DNA of 64,000 bases, taken from RPQJ01 sp044226195. Its GTDB lineage: Bacteria > Pseudomonadota > Gammaproteobacteria > Steroidobacterales > Steroidobacteraceae. Below, piece after piece: positions 1 through 8,390 of this stretch. Each line of letters begins with the position of its first letter. The first letter of the stretch is position 1. The notes beneath the pieces were generated by a model. The model saw only the letters and a list, made by a program, of their open reading frames with translations, had not been told where the DNA came from and did not search any database. The position numbers were made by a program, and so were the translations under genes. The stretch is from positions 7,079 to 71,078 of the forward strand of contig JBGAHO010000019.1 in the NCBI GenBank assembly GCA_044226195.1, read 5' to 3'.

Positions 1-466
1 AGGTCATGCCGCAGGGCAGCCAGCCCCAGGCGAGGCCGAGGCCGATGGCCCCGCCGATGCCGCCGGCGCGGCCCTGTCGCCCGGCCCAGGGCATCACGCG
101 GCGCCACAGCCCGGCGCCCGCGGCCTCGAGCGGATCGAGCAGCCGCCAGCCGAACAGCAACCGGCCGGCCACGGCGATCATGATCAGCCCGGCGAGCACG
201 CGGAACACGATGCTGAGCAACCCGATGTTAAGCGAGTGCAGCACGAGGTGGCCGAGCACGCCGACGAGGGCGCCGGCCAGCGCATAGCTGCCGACCCGCG
301 CCACGTTGTAGGCGAGGCCCATCGCCAGTTTCGAGCCCGAGCCCGCCTGTTGCGTGCGCATGGCGAGTGCACCCGCCACGCCGCCGCACATCGACGCGCA
401 GTGTCCGCTCGCGGCAAGTCCCGCGAGGAACGCGGACCAGAGTCCGAGGTCACCCATGTCGCCCAT
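1..466 (-). CDS. Sulfite exporter TauE/SafE-type membrane protein of the cco locus (partial)
   Basis: The gene runs off the left edge of the window, so only the first 155 codons are visible. The protein opens with a short polar stretch and a GHCASMCGG motif near residue 20. That motif is typical of the short SafE-like (COG2836) membrane proteins that follow ccoS in many proteobacteria. Several hydrophobic helices follow. The start codon overlaps the ccoS stop (TGATG), so it is translationally coupled as the last visible gene of the cco operon. By family and position it probably helps copper handling or maturation of cbb3 oxidase in the inner membrane; the transported substrate cannot be read from the sequence. 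Confidence 0.8.
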   Translation of the reverse strand, partial: MGDMGDLGLWSAFLAGLAASGHCASMCGGVAGALAMRTQQAGSGSKLAMGLAYNVARVGSYALAGALVGVLGHLVLHSLNIGLLSIVFRVLAGLIMIAVAGRLLFGWRLLDPLEAAGAGLWRRVMPWAGRQGRAGGIGGAIGLGLAWGWLPCGMT

Positions 467-657
467 CAGTCGTCGCCTCCCGGCGTCTCATCGTTCTCTG
501 CGGGTCGGGCCGGCTTCGGCGGGTCGTCCTCCAGCACCGTCCAGCCCGGGCTGTCTAGGTCGTCGAACTGCCCGTCGCCGACGGCCCAGAAAAAGGCCCA
601 CACGGCCAGTCCGACCAGCACCAGTCCCAGCGGAATCAGCAGGTAGACGATGCTCAT
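466..657 (-). CDS. ccoS: cbb3-type cytochrome oxidase assembly protein CcoS
   Basis: This is a 63-residue protein with one N-terminal transmembrane helix (about residues 3-26). The CcoS signature follows: a WAVGDGQFDDLDSPG segment at about 24-38, then an acidic, proline-rich tail. CcoS is needed to insert haem and copper cofactors into the CcoN subunit. It begins one base after the ccoI stop codon and overlaps the next gene by TGATG, so it is embedded in the cco operon. Length and motif match the family closely. Confidence 0.95.
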   Translation of the reverse strand: MSIVYLLIPLGLVLVGLAVWAFFWAVGDGQFDDLDSPGWTVLEDDPPKPARPAENDETPGGDD

Positions 658-658
658 C

Positions 659-3118
659 TCAGGCGGCCTCGGCGGCCCGCGGGGCGCGCCAGGTACGGCC
701 GTGCGGATCGGACGGCGAGCGGGCGAGGCGCATGGCGTTCAGCACCACCGCCACCGAACTCAGCGACATGCCGATGGCCGCCAGCCACGGCGGCACGAGT
801 CCGAACGCCGCGAGCGGCAGTGCCGCGAGGTTGTAGCCGACCGACCACGCGAGGTTCTGCCGCACGATGCGCTGCGTGCGGCGCGCGAGGTCGACGGTGC
901 CCGGCAACTCGTCCAGCGAGTCGCGCACGAGGATCAGGTCGGCGCTGGTCTGCGCGAGCGCGGAGCCTTCGCCCATCGCGATGGCCACGTCGGCACCGCG
1001 CAGCAAGGGCGCGTCGTTGATGCCGTCGCCGATCGCGACGACGACCGCGCCGCCCGACTGCAGCGCCTGCAGGCGCGCGAGCTTCTGCTCGGGCAGCAGC
1101 CGCGATGCGAAAGTGGCGATGCCCGCGCGATCCGCGATGCGCGCCACGGCACTCGCTTCGTCGCCGCTCGCGATCTCCGATGCGAGCCCGAGCTGTGCCA
1201 GCTGCGCGACGCAGGCACCCGCCTCCGGCCGCAGCTGGTCGGTCAGCCGGAAGGCCGCGAGCAGGCCCGTATCGTCGCCGAGACAGACCCAGCTCTCGCC
1301 GGCGAGGCCGTCCGGCACGACGGCGTTCGCGGCCAGTCCCGCCGCAAAGGCCGGTTGTCCGATGCGCAGGCGTCGGCCCGCGACCGTGCCTTCGAGGCCC
1401 TGGCCGGCCGCGACCTCGACGCCCGAGGCTTCCGCACCGCCGGTGGCCGACGCGAGGAAAGCCCGCGCGATCGGATGTTCCGACATGCGTTCGAGCGCGA
1501 CGGCGAGCTGCAGGCACTCGGCCTCGGAGAGGGCGCCGAGCGCGCGCACTTCTTCGACGCGGATCAGGCCGCGGGTCAGCGTGCCGGTCTTGTCCCAGAG
1601 CACGTGCGTGGCTTTCGAGAGCGGCTCGAGCGCGTCGGAATGGGCCACCAGCACGCCGCGCCGGGCGAGCGCCGCGGTGGCGGCCGCGATCGCGGCCGGC
1701 GTGGCCAGCGACAGCGCGCAGGGACAGGTGACCACCAGCACGGCGAGTGCGGCCGGAAAGGCGCGCGACGCGTCGATGAACCACCAGATCGCGAACACGG
1801 CTGCGGCACCGAACAGGATGCGGCCGAGGAACCACGCGGCCGCGCGATCCGCGGCCTTGGCGAGGCGAGGGCGCTCGGCCTGCGCGCGCTCGAGCAGTGC
1901 GACGATGCCCGAGAGCACCGTGCGATCGGCCACCGCCGTCACGCGCACCCGCAGCGGCGCGCCGAGGTTTTGCGTCCCGGCGTGTACCGTGCTGCCCACG
2001 GGTTTGGCGATCGCCGTCGACTCGCCGGTCAGCATGGATTCGTCCACGCGACCCTCGCCGTCGACCACCGCGCCGTCCGCCGCGAACACCTCGCCGGTGC
2101 GCACCAGCAATTCGTCGCCCGGCTGCAGCTCGACGGCCTGCACGTCCTGCGCCACGCCGTCGCGCACGCGCCGCGCCGTGACCGGCGCGAGGCGCGCGAG
2201 CGCGTCCGCCACGCTGCCGGCGCGATGGCGCGCGATCATCTCGACGTAGCGGCCGAGCGAGAGGAAGAACACGAACATCGTCACGGAGTCGAAGTACACC
2301 TCGCCGTGGCCGCGCATCGCATTCCACACGCTGGCGCAGAACGCCAGCACGATGCCGAGGCTGACCGGCACGTCCATGCTGATGCTGCGCGCGCGCAGCG
2401 CCTGCCACGCGCCCTGGTAGAACGGCCAGCCGGCGTAGAGCGCCACCGGCACCGAGATCAGCATGCTCACGAGCCGCAGCAGCTCGCGGATGTCCGTCTC
2501 CATGCCCGAGATCGCGCCGATGTAGAGCGGCACCGCGAACATCATCACCTGCATGTTGCCGAAGCCGGCCACCGCGAGCCGCTTCAGCGCCGTGCGACGC
2601 TCGGCGATGGCGAGCTGCTCGGCCGGCTCGCCCGCGAGCGGGTGCGGCCGCAGGCCGACGTGCTCGAGCACGCGCAGCAGGTCGCCGAGTCGAACCTTCG
2701 CCGGATCCCACACCAGCCGCGCGCGTGCCGTCGCCGGGTTCACGCTCACGTCGAGCACGCCGCTCTGCAGGTGCAGGGCCTTGTCGGCGAGCCAGCTGCA
2801 GGCGGAGCAGCGCATGCCCTCGAGCAGCACCGTGATCGAGCGCGCGCCGTTGGCCTCGGCCCGCGTCAGGCGCTCGACGAGGTCGGGCCGGTCGTAGGCC
2901 GACCAGCGATCGGTGCGCGGCACCTCGTCCGCGCGCGCGGCGGACTGGTCGCGGTACTTGTAGTAGTCGTCGAGGCCGGCGCCGCTGATGAACTCGGCGA
3001 CGGCCTTGCAGCCGTGGCAACAGACGGGCTCATCCTTCGCATGCACGCGCGCGAGGATGACGGTCCCGGGCGGGATCGCCTCGCCGCAGTGGAAGCAGGG
3101 CGCCCCCCCGCGCGTCAT
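659..3118 (-). CDS. ccoI: Copper-translocating P1B-type ATPase of the cbb3 assembly pathway (CcoI/FixI)
   Basis: This is an 819-residue P1B ATPase thought to move copper across the inner membrane for CcoN maturation. The N-terminus carries CFHCG (about 8-12) and CCHGC (about 33-37) cysteine motifs, followed by a heavy-metal-associated domain with MRCSAC near 102-107. The membrane CPC ion-binding motif is near 463-465. The phosphorylation motif DKTGT starts near 509, SEHPIA lies near 546, and the hinge motif GDGIND is near 696-701. All catalytic motifs are intact. The extended cysteine-rich N-terminus is the CcoI/FixI type rather than CopA. The start ATG overlaps the stop of the small ccoH-like gene (ATGA). 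Confidence 0.95.
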   Translation of the reverse strand: MTRGGAPCFHCGEAIPPGTVILARVHAKDEPVCCHGCKAVAEFISGAGLDDYYKYRDQSAARADEVPRTDRWSAYDRPDLVERLTRAEANGARSITVLLEGMRCSACSWLADKALHLQSGVLDVSVNPATARARLVWDPAKVRLGDLLRVLEHVGLRPHPLAGEPAEQLAIAERRTALKRLAVAGFGNMQVMMFAVPLYIGAISGMETDIRELLRLVSMLISVPVALYAGWPFYQGAWQALRARSISMDVPVSLGIVLAFCASVWNAMRGHGEVYFDSVTMFVFFLSLGRYVEMIARHRAGSVADALARLAPVTARRVRDGVAQDVQAVELQPGDELLVRTGEVFAADGAVVDGEGRVDESMLTGESTAIAKPVGSTVHAGTQNLGAPLRVRVTAVADRTVLSGIVALLERAQAERPRLAKAADRAAAWFLGRILFGAAAVFAIWWFIDASRAFPAALAVLVVTCPCALSLATPAAIAAATAALARRGVLVAHSDALEPLSKATHVLWDKTGTLTRGLIRVEEVRALGALSEAECLQLAVALERMSEHPIARAFLASATGGAEASGVEVAAGQGLEGTVAGRRLRIGQPAFAAGLAANAVVPDGLAGESWVCLGDDTGLLAAFRLTDQLRPEAGACVAQLAQLGLASEIASGDEASAVARIADRAGIATFASRLLPEQKLARLQALQSGGAVVVAIGDGINDAPLLRGADVAIAMGEGSALAQTSADLILVRDSLDELPGTVDLARRTQRIVRQNLAWSVGYNLAALPLAAFGLVPPWLAAIGMSLSSVAVVLNAMRLARSPSDPHGRTWRAPRAAEAA

Positions 3119-3315
3119 GGCTGACGGGATTCAGCCTTTTCGGCGCACTTCATCGTCACGCCGTCGCGGTGGCACGACTGGTCCACGAGGTCGTCCGGAC
3201 GGGTGATGGCCAGGTACAGCGTCAGCAGGCCGCCGATCACGGCGCCGAGCGGCGGGATGATCAGCAGCCAGGGCCACAGCTGCCGGTACCAGGGACGCGG
3301 GGTCGGGGTGGACAT
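3115..3315 (-). CDS. ccoH: Short CcoH/FixH-like membrane protein (C-terminal domain missing)
   Basis: This 66-residue protein resembles only the front end of FixH/CcoH. It has a PWYRQLWPWLL opening, one transmembrane helix (about residues 15-37), then a DDLV motif. FixH proteins normally continue for about 100 more residues as a periplasmic domain. Here the reading frame ends after a short tail containing two cysteines (about 48 and 57). The gene sits at the normal ccoH position between ccoG and ccoI and overlaps ccoI by four bases (ATGA), so it looks translated and maintained rather than decayed. CcoH interacts with CcoN and stabilises the complex. Whether this reduced form still does is unknown. 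Confidence 0.7.
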   Translation of the reverse strand: MSTPTPRPWYRQLWPWLLIIPPLGAVIGGLLTLYLAITRPDDLVDQSCHRDGVTMKCAEKAESRQP

Positions 3316-3327
3316 GGGCGCAGCGTA

Positions 3328-4710
3328 TCAGTTGGTGGGCGCGATGAAACGCGCCCGGCCGCGGGCATTGAGGTCGGGGCGATCGGTGGCCTCGATGGCC
3401 ACCTCGATGTCCGCACCGCCGGCCACCTGGTCGCGCGGAACGCGGATGCGCACGGGCACGCCCTGCACCGAGCCCGCGCCGACCCAGACCGTTGGCCCGG
3501 CGTAGTCGACGACGAGGCCGGGCAGGCCGCTCGCCGTGATGCGGAACTCGTGCTCGGCGTCGTCCTTGTTGAGGATCTTGATGTTGTAGACGTTCTCGAT
3601 CAGGCCGTCGCTGCGCTCGCGGAACAGCGCATTGCGGTCGCGCAGCACGTCCACGCCGACGAAGTTGCGGTGGGTGATGGTGTAGGCGAGGCCGAGGACC
3701 AGGCACGTCAGCAGGGATGCATAGACGATGGTGCGCGGGCGCACCACGTGCTTCGGCTTGCCCTCGAGGCCGTGCTGCGTGTCGTAGCGGATCAGGCCCT
3801 TCGGGTAGCCGACCTTCTCCATCACCTCGTCGCAGGCGTCGATGCAGGCGGCGCAGGCGATGCACTCGTACTGCAGGCCCTTGCGGATGTCGATGCCGGT
3901 CGGGCAGACCTGCACGCACATCGTGCAGTCCACGCAGTCGCCCAGTCCCTTGGCCTTGGCGTCCGAGCCCTTCTTGCGCGCGCCGCGCGGCTCGCCGCGC
4001 GTCTGGTCGTAGGTGATGACCAGCGTGTCCTTGTCGAACATCGCGCTCTGGAATCGCGCGTACGGGCACATGTACTTGCAGACCTGCTCGCGCATGAAGC
4101 CTGCGTTGACGTAGGTGGCGCCGCCGTAAAACAGCACCCAGAACGTTTCCCACGGCCCGGTCGAGAGCGTGATGATCTTGCCGGCCAGGTCGTGGATGGG
4201 CGTGAAGTAGCCGACGAAGGTGAAGCCGGTCCACAGCGCGAAGGCGACCCACAGGACCTGCTTCGCAGACTTGCGCAGCACCTTGTTGGCCGACCACGGC
4301 GCCTTCGCCAGCTTCATCTGCTGCGAGCGCGTGCCCTCGACCAGGCGCTCCATCCACAGGAAGGTCTCGGTCCACACCGTCTGCGGGCAGGCGTAACCGC
4401 AGAAGAGGCGTCCGGCGAGCGCGGTGAAGAAGAACAGCGACAGGGCCGCGATGATCAGCAGCCAGGTGAGGAAATAGAAATCCTGCGGCCAGAGGGTCAG
4501 CGCGAAGATGTGGAACTTGCGCGCGGGCAGGTCGAACAGCACCGCCTGGCGCCCGCCCCACGGGATCCACGGGATGACGTAGAAGATGCCGAGCAGCACC
4601 CAGGCCGCGATGGTGCGCAGGCGCTGGAAACGGCCATCGATTTCGCGCGGATAGATCTTCTGGCGGGCTGCGTACAGGCCGCCATCCATGGGCTCGACGG
4701 GCTCGGTCAT
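3328..4710 (-). CDS. ccoG: Cytochrome c oxidase accessory protein CcoG (FixG/RdxA)
   Basis: This 460-residue membrane iron-sulfur protein is implicated in copper reduction during cbb3 assembly. Transmembrane helices lie around residues 34-50, 80-99, 152-170 and 331-350. CGYACPQ is at 104-110 and CKYMCPYARF at 211-220. A ferredoxin-type pair of [4Fe-4S] motifs uses C259/C262/C265/C269 and C283/C286/C289/C293. The C-terminal third is a periplasmic Ig-like domain typical of FixG. The ATG overlaps the stop of the upstream small membrane protein by four bases, so the two are coupled. Confidence 0.95.
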   Translation of the reverse strand: MTEPVEPMDGGLYAARQKIYPREIDGRFQRLRTIAAWVLLGIFYVIPWIPWGGRQAVLFDLPARKFHIFALTLWPQDFYFLTWLLIIAALSLFFFTALAGRLFCGYACPQTVWTETFLWMERLVEGTRSQQMKLAKAPWSANKVLRKSAKQVLWVAFALWTGFTFVGYFTPIHDLAGKIITLSTGPWETFWVLFYGGATYVNAGFMREQVCKYMCPYARFQSAMFDKDTLVITYDQTRGEPRGARKKGSDAKAKGLGDCVDCTMCVQVCPTGIDIRKGLQYECIACAACIDACDEVMEKVGYPKGLIRYDTQHGLEGKPKHVVRPRTIVYASLLTCLVLGLAYTITHRNFVGVDVLRDRNALFRERSDGLIENVYNIKILNKDDAEHEFRITASGLPGLVVDYAGPTVWVGAGSVQGVPVRIRVPRDQVAGGADIEVAIEATDRPDLNARGRARFIAPTN

Positions 4711-5036
4711 TCGGGGCTCCGCCCCTGTCCGTCCGTTGCGTCGGTGTCAGGGGGTTCCGGGTGCGCGGTGCGCACCAGATACAGGGTCAGCAGGCTCGAC
4801 AACGAAGACACGAGCCAGAAGAAGAAGAAACCCACGGCGTAGCCGGTCATGCGGGTGGCGAAGCCCGGCGGCGGATAGTCGTCGTTACCGACGAGCAGCG
4901 GGTCGATGAACGCGAAGCACACCATGGTCGCGACGCTCGCGACCAGGAACGAGGGCCAGAGCACGATGGCCACGTCCTGTCCCAGACGTGGCCATCGCAA
5001 CTTGCCTGTGTACTCGTCAGAGGGTACGCGAAACAC
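4707..5036 (-). CDS. Small two-helix membrane protein between ccoP and ccoG, function unknown
   Basis: The 109-residue protein has two clear hydrophobic helices (about 22-44 and 68-90) and a charged, proline-rich C-terminal tail. The start is a GTG preceded by GGAG with six bases of spacing; the purine-rich site lies just downstream of the ccoP stop. The end overlaps the ccoG start (ATGA). I recall unnamed membrane proteins at this position in xanthomonad cco clusters, but I cannot assign a function. Position and coupling suggest a role in oxidase assembly or stability. Confidence 0.75.
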   Translation of the reverse strand: MFRVPSDEYTGKLRWPRLGQDVAIVLWPSFLVASVATMVCFAFIDPLLVGNDDYPPPGFATRMTGYAVGFFFFWLVSSLSSLLTLYLVRTAHPEPPDTDATDGQGRSPE

Positions 5037-5048
5037 CCCGTACTCCGG

Positions 5049-5951
5049 TCAGGAACCCGAGCCCGCCAGCTTGGTCACGTAGGCGGCCAGCAGCTTCACG
5101 CGCTGCTCGCCGAGGCGCTCGCCGAACACCGGCATCTGGCCATTGCGACCGTGGGTCACGGTTGCGGTGATCGTAGCCTCGTCGCCGCCGTAGAGCCAGA
5201 TCTGGTCGGTCAGGTTGGGCGCGCCGACCAGCGGGTTGCCCTTGCCGTCCGCGCCGTGGCAGGCCGCGCAGATCGTCTCGAACGTCTGCTTGCCCGCCGC
5301 CGCCAGAGCCGGGTCTGCCTGGCCGCCGCTCAGGGTCTGCACGTAGGCGACCACCTGCCGCACGCCGTCGGCGCCGAGCTGCGGGCCCCACGCCGGCATC
5401 GCCGCGATGCGGCCGTTGGTGATCGTCGCGACCACGGTGTCCGCGTCGCCGCCCCACTGCCAGTTCGCGTCGGTCAGGTTCGGGAAGCCCCTGGCGCCGC
5501 CGCCGTCCGAGCCGTGGCACTGCGCGCAGTTGTTCTGGAACAGGTTGCGCGCGGTGGACATGGCCTTGCCGTCGGCGGCGAGCTGCGCGACGGTCATGGT
5601 GGCGAACGGCGCATACCACTCGGCCGCCTTCGCCTCGACCGCGGCCTTCTCGGCCTCGTACTGGTTCGCCTGCGTCCAGCCCTTGATGCCGGCCATGTTG
5701 CCGAGACCGGGGTACAGGGCGAGATACAGCACGGCGAAGGCCACCGTGATGTAGAACACCCACAGCCACCAGCGCGGCAGCGGGTTGTTGTACTCGCGCA
5801 GGTCCTTGTCCCACACGTGGCCGGTGTCCGCGCCGCCGCCGATCTTCTCGGAGGCCGACTTCGGCTTCGACGTCCAGCGCAGCAGCCAGACGCAGGCCAG
5901 GATGTTGACGGTCGTCAGGATGACGACGAAGAGACTCCAACCGCTAGTCAT
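5049..5951 (-). CDS. ccoP: cbb3-type cytochrome c oxidase subunit III, dihaem cytochrome CcoP
   Basis: The 300-residue subunit receives electrons from soluble or membrane c-type cytochromes and passes them to CcoO. It has two N-terminal transmembrane helices (about 5-25 and 61-80), then two class I cytochrome c domains. The haem-binding motifs are CAQCH (142-146) and CAACH (228-232). Likely distal methionine ligands are M185 in AAMPAW and M273 in GQMPVF. The ATG overlaps the end of ccoQ by four bases. Length and domain order are normal. Confidence 0.97.
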   Translation of the reverse strand: MTSGWSLFVVILTTVNILACVWLLRWTSKPKSASEKIGGGADTGHVWDKDLREYNNPLPRWWLWVFYITVAFAVLYLALYPGLGNMAGIKGWTQANQYEAEKAAVEAKAAEWYAPFATMTVAQLAADGKAMSTARNLFQNNCAQCHGSDGGGARGFPNLTDANWQWGGDADTVVATITNGRIAAMPAWGPQLGADGVRQVVAYVQTLSGGQADPALAAAGKQTFETICAACHGADGKGNPLVGAPNLTDQIWLYGGDEATITATVTHGRNGQMPVFGERLGEQRVKLLAAYVTKLAGSGS

Positions 5952-6118
5952 GGGGTCTTGCTCCCTTGTTCATTCTCGGACGGGAACTCGCGGAACGGCA
6001 TCTGCGCCAGTTCGTCGAATTCCGCCTTGCGGCGCTTGCTGTAAGCCCAGAACAACATGCCGATGAACGCGAGCATCACGAACAGCGTGACGACTCCGCG
6101 TACCGTGCCGATGGTCAT
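5948..6118 (-). CDS. ccoQ: cbb3-type cytochrome oxidase subunit CcoQ
   Basis: A 56-codon gene fits exactly between ccoO and ccoP. It encodes one transmembrane helix (about residues 9-26) followed by a YSKRRKAEFDELAQMPF segment that is characteristic of CcoQ. CcoQ stabilises the interaction of CcoP with the CcoNO core. The start lies three bases after the ccoO stop, and the stop overlaps the ccoP ATG (ATGA). Confidence 0.93.
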   Translation of the reverse strand: MTIGTVRGVVTLFVMLAFIGMLFWAYSKRRKAEFDELAQMPFREFPSENEQGSKTP

Positions 6119-6121
6119 GGC

Positions 6122-6730
6122 TCAGCCGCCTGTCTTCGCGTTGATGCCGAGGCCCTGCAGGTAGGCGATGAGCGCGTCGAGTTCGGTCTTGTCCTGCACC
6201 GCCGCAGCCGCGCCCTGGATATCGGCATCCGTGTACGGCACGCCGATCTTGCGCAGCGCCTGCATCTTCTTGGCCACCAGCTCGCCGTCGACCGTGGCGT
6301 CCGCCAGCCACGGGAACCGCGGCATGTTGGACTCGGGCACGACGTCGCGCGGGTTCTTCAGGTGCACGCGATGCCAGTCGTCCGAGTAGCGGCCGCCGAC
6401 GCGCGCGAGGTCGGGCCCCGTGCGCTTCGAGCCGAACTGGAACGGGTGGTCGTACACGGATTCACCCGGCAGGGAGTAGGGTCCGTAGCGCTCGGTCTCG
6501 GAACGGAACGGCCGGATCATCTGCGAGTGGCAGACGTAGCAGCCCTCGCGGATGTACACGTCGCGTCCGGCGAGGCGCAGCGCGTCGTACGGCTTCACGC
6601 CCGGGGCGGGCTGCGTGCCGGCGCCCTGGAAGTAGAGCGGTACGATCTCGACCAGGCCGCCGATGCTGATCACGAGCGCGATCAGCACGCCCATCAGGCC
6701 GACGTTTTTTTCGACTGAATCGTGGTTCAT
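6122..6730 (-). CDS. ccoO: cbb3-type cytochrome c oxidase subunit II, monohaem cytochrome CcoO
   Basis: The 202-residue protein has a single N-terminal membrane anchor (about 11-33) and a periplasmic cytochrome c domain. The haem site is CYVCHSQM (C64, C67, H68), and the likely axial methionine is M136 in ESNMPRFPWL. CcoO carries electrons from CcoP to the CcoN active site. It follows ccoN by 12 bases in the same operon. Confidence 0.97.
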   Translation of the reverse strand: MNHDSVEKNVGLMGVLIALVISIGGLVEIVPLYFQGAGTQPAPGVKPYDALRLAGRDVYIREGCYVCHSQMIRPFRSETERYGPYSLPGESVYDHPFQFGSKRTGPDLARVGGRYSDDWHRVHLKNPRDVVPESNMPRFPWLADATVDGELVAKKMQALRKIGVPYTDADIQGAAAAVQDKTELDALIAYLQGLGINAKTGG

Positions 6731-6742
6731 GCGGCTTCTCCC

Positions 6743-8161
6743 TCAGGCCGGCTGGACGACCGGCTGGTCCGCGGTGCTGGTCCGCGCAGCGATCGTCTTC
6801 CACACGTTGTAGGCCATCAGCAGCATGCCGGCGAGCACCAGTGTGCCGCCGAGCAGGCGCACCGCGTAGTACGGGTAGGTGGCCTTGATGGACTCGATGA
6901 AGGCATAGGTGAGCGTGCCGTCCGCATTCTGCGCACGCCACATGAGGCCCTGCATCACGCCGGCGATCCACATCGAGGTGATGTAGAGCACCACGCCGAT
7001 GGTCGTGATCCAGAAGTGCACGTCGATGAGCTTGATGCTGTACATCTGCTCGCGGCCGAACAGCTTCGGGATCAGGGCGTACATCGTGCCGATCGAGATC
7101 ATCGCCACCCAGCCGAGGGCGCCGGAGTGGACGTGACCGATCGTCCAGTCGGTGTAGTGCGAGAGCGCATTCACCGTCTTGATCGACATCATCGGACCTT
7201 CGAAGGTCGACATGCCGTAGAACGACAGCGACACGATCATGAACTTCAGGATCGGGTCGGTGCGCAGCTTATGCCACGCGCCCGAGAGGGTCATGATGCC
7301 GTTGATCATGCCGCCCCACGACGGCGCGAGCAGGATCAGCGAGAACACCATGCCGAGCGACTGCGCCCAGTCGGGCAGCGTCGTGTAGTGCAGGTGGTGC
7401 GGGCCCGCCCACATGTAGGTGGAGATCAGGGCCCAGAAGTGCACCACCGACAGGCGGTAGGAGTAGACGGGCCGGCCCGCCTGCTTCGGCACGAAGTAGT
7501 ACATCATGCCGAGGAAGGCCGCAGTCAGGAAGAAGCCCACCGCATTGTGGCCGTACCACCACTGCACCATCGCGTCGACCACGCCCGGGTACACCGAGTA
7601 CGACTTGGTGAGCGTGACCGGGATTTCCATGCTGTTGACGATGTGCAGCACGGCGATGGTGATGATGTAGGCCCCGAAGAACCAGTTCGCCACGTAGATG
7701 TGCTTCACCTTGCGGATCGCGATCGTGCCGAAGAACACGATGGCGTAGACGACCCACACCACGGCGATCAGCAGGTCGATCGGCCACTCGAGCTCGGCGT
7801 ATTCCTTGCTCGTCGTGATGCCGAGCGGCAGGGTGATGGCCGCGAGCAGGATGACCAGCTGCCAGCCCCAGAACGTAAACGCTGCCAGCTTGTCCGAGAT
7901 GAGCCGGGTGTGGCAGGTGCGCTGCACGATGTAGTAGGACGTCGCGAACAGCGCGCTGCCGCCGAACGCGAAGATGACCGCGTTGGTGTGCAGCGGGCGC
8001 AGCCGGCTGTAGGACAGGAAAGGCAGCGGCGGGAGCAGGTCAGGCCACAGCAACTGGGCCGCGATCAGGACGCCGACGAGCATGCCGACGATTCCCCAAA
8101 CCACGGTCATCACTGCGAACTGCCGAACCACCTTGTCGTTGTAGTAGGAGCCCGTGTTCAT
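6743..8161 (-). CDS. ccoN: cbb3-type cytochrome c oxidase catalytic subunit I CcoN
   Basis: This is the 472-residue haem-copper oxidase catalytic subunit with about 12 transmembrane helices. It reduces O2 with high affinity and pumps protons. Visible ligands include H58 in RPLHTN for low-spin haem, the YGHNAVGF segment, the GPHHLHYT pair and the HVHSGALGW segment near the last haem and copper ligands. The frame is open 31 codons further upstream. I chose the ATG at 8161 because it follows an AGAGG ribosome site and starts with MNTGSYYNDK, as expected of CcoN. It is first gene of the operon and diverges from the stress-protein gene. Confidence 0.97.
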   Translation of the reverse strand: MNTGSYYNDKVVRQFAVMTVVWGIVGMLVGVLIAAQLLWPDLLPPLPFLSYSRLRPLHTNAVIFAFGGSALFATSYYIVQRTCHTRLISDKLAAFTFWGWQLVILLAAITLPLGITTSKEYAELEWPIDLLIAVVWVVYAIVFFGTIAIRKVKHIYVANWFFGAYIITIAVLHIVNSMEIPVTLTKSYSVYPGVVDAMVQWWYGHNAVGFFLTAAFLGMMYYFVPKQAGRPVYSYRLSVVHFWALISTYMWAGPHHLHYTTLPDWAQSLGMVFSLILLAPSWGGMINGIMTLSGAWHKLRTDPILKFMIVSLSFYGMSTFEGPMMSIKTVNALSHYTDWTIGHVHSGALGWVAMISIGTMYALIPKLFGREQMYSIKLIDVHFWITTIGVVLYITSMWIAGVMQGLMWRAQNADGTLTYAFIESIKATYPYYAVRLLGGTLVLAGMLLMAYNVWKTIAARTSTADQPVVQPA

Positions 8162-8390
8162 GCGGTCGCCTCTAGGGGGTGTGGATCGATCCGTTCTGGT
8201 GTTATCTGTGTGCGTTGCACGCAGGCAACGGAATCGTAAAGACCGGGTCGCCATCTAGCGAGTAGGGACTGGGCAACCGCCAACTAGGTATTTGCCGCAG
8301 GCACTTTCCTTTCCCGAATTGTCCCTACGGGCGGGACGTCGCAAATTAACAGGTGAACGCGATACGTCCATTGCCTGGAGGCGAATGAAC
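8162..8390. promoter_or_regulatory. Divergent ccoN / universal-stress-protein control region with inverted repeats
   Basis: This 229-bp gap must hold both promoters. I see a 6-bp inverted repeat CGTTGC-N6-GCAACG at 8213-8230. I also see an 8-bp pair GTAGGGAC (8262-8269) and GTCCCTAC (8321-8328) set 51 bp apart. No TTGAT-N4-ATCAA FNR/ANR-type box is visible, although such a site is usual upstream of ccoN. GGAGG at 8377-8381 serves the rightward gene. Any operator role for the repeats is a guess. Confidence 0.35.

Noticed and set aside
650..3124. Long plus-strand frame opposite ccoI
   Set aside because: ccoI has every P-type ATPase motif in the other strand; the plus-strand translation is His/Arg-rich and featureless.
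8162..8390. FNR/ANR box expected upstream of ccoN
   Set aside because: I looked for TTGAT-N4-ATCAA on both strands and found no acceptable match, so none is annotated.
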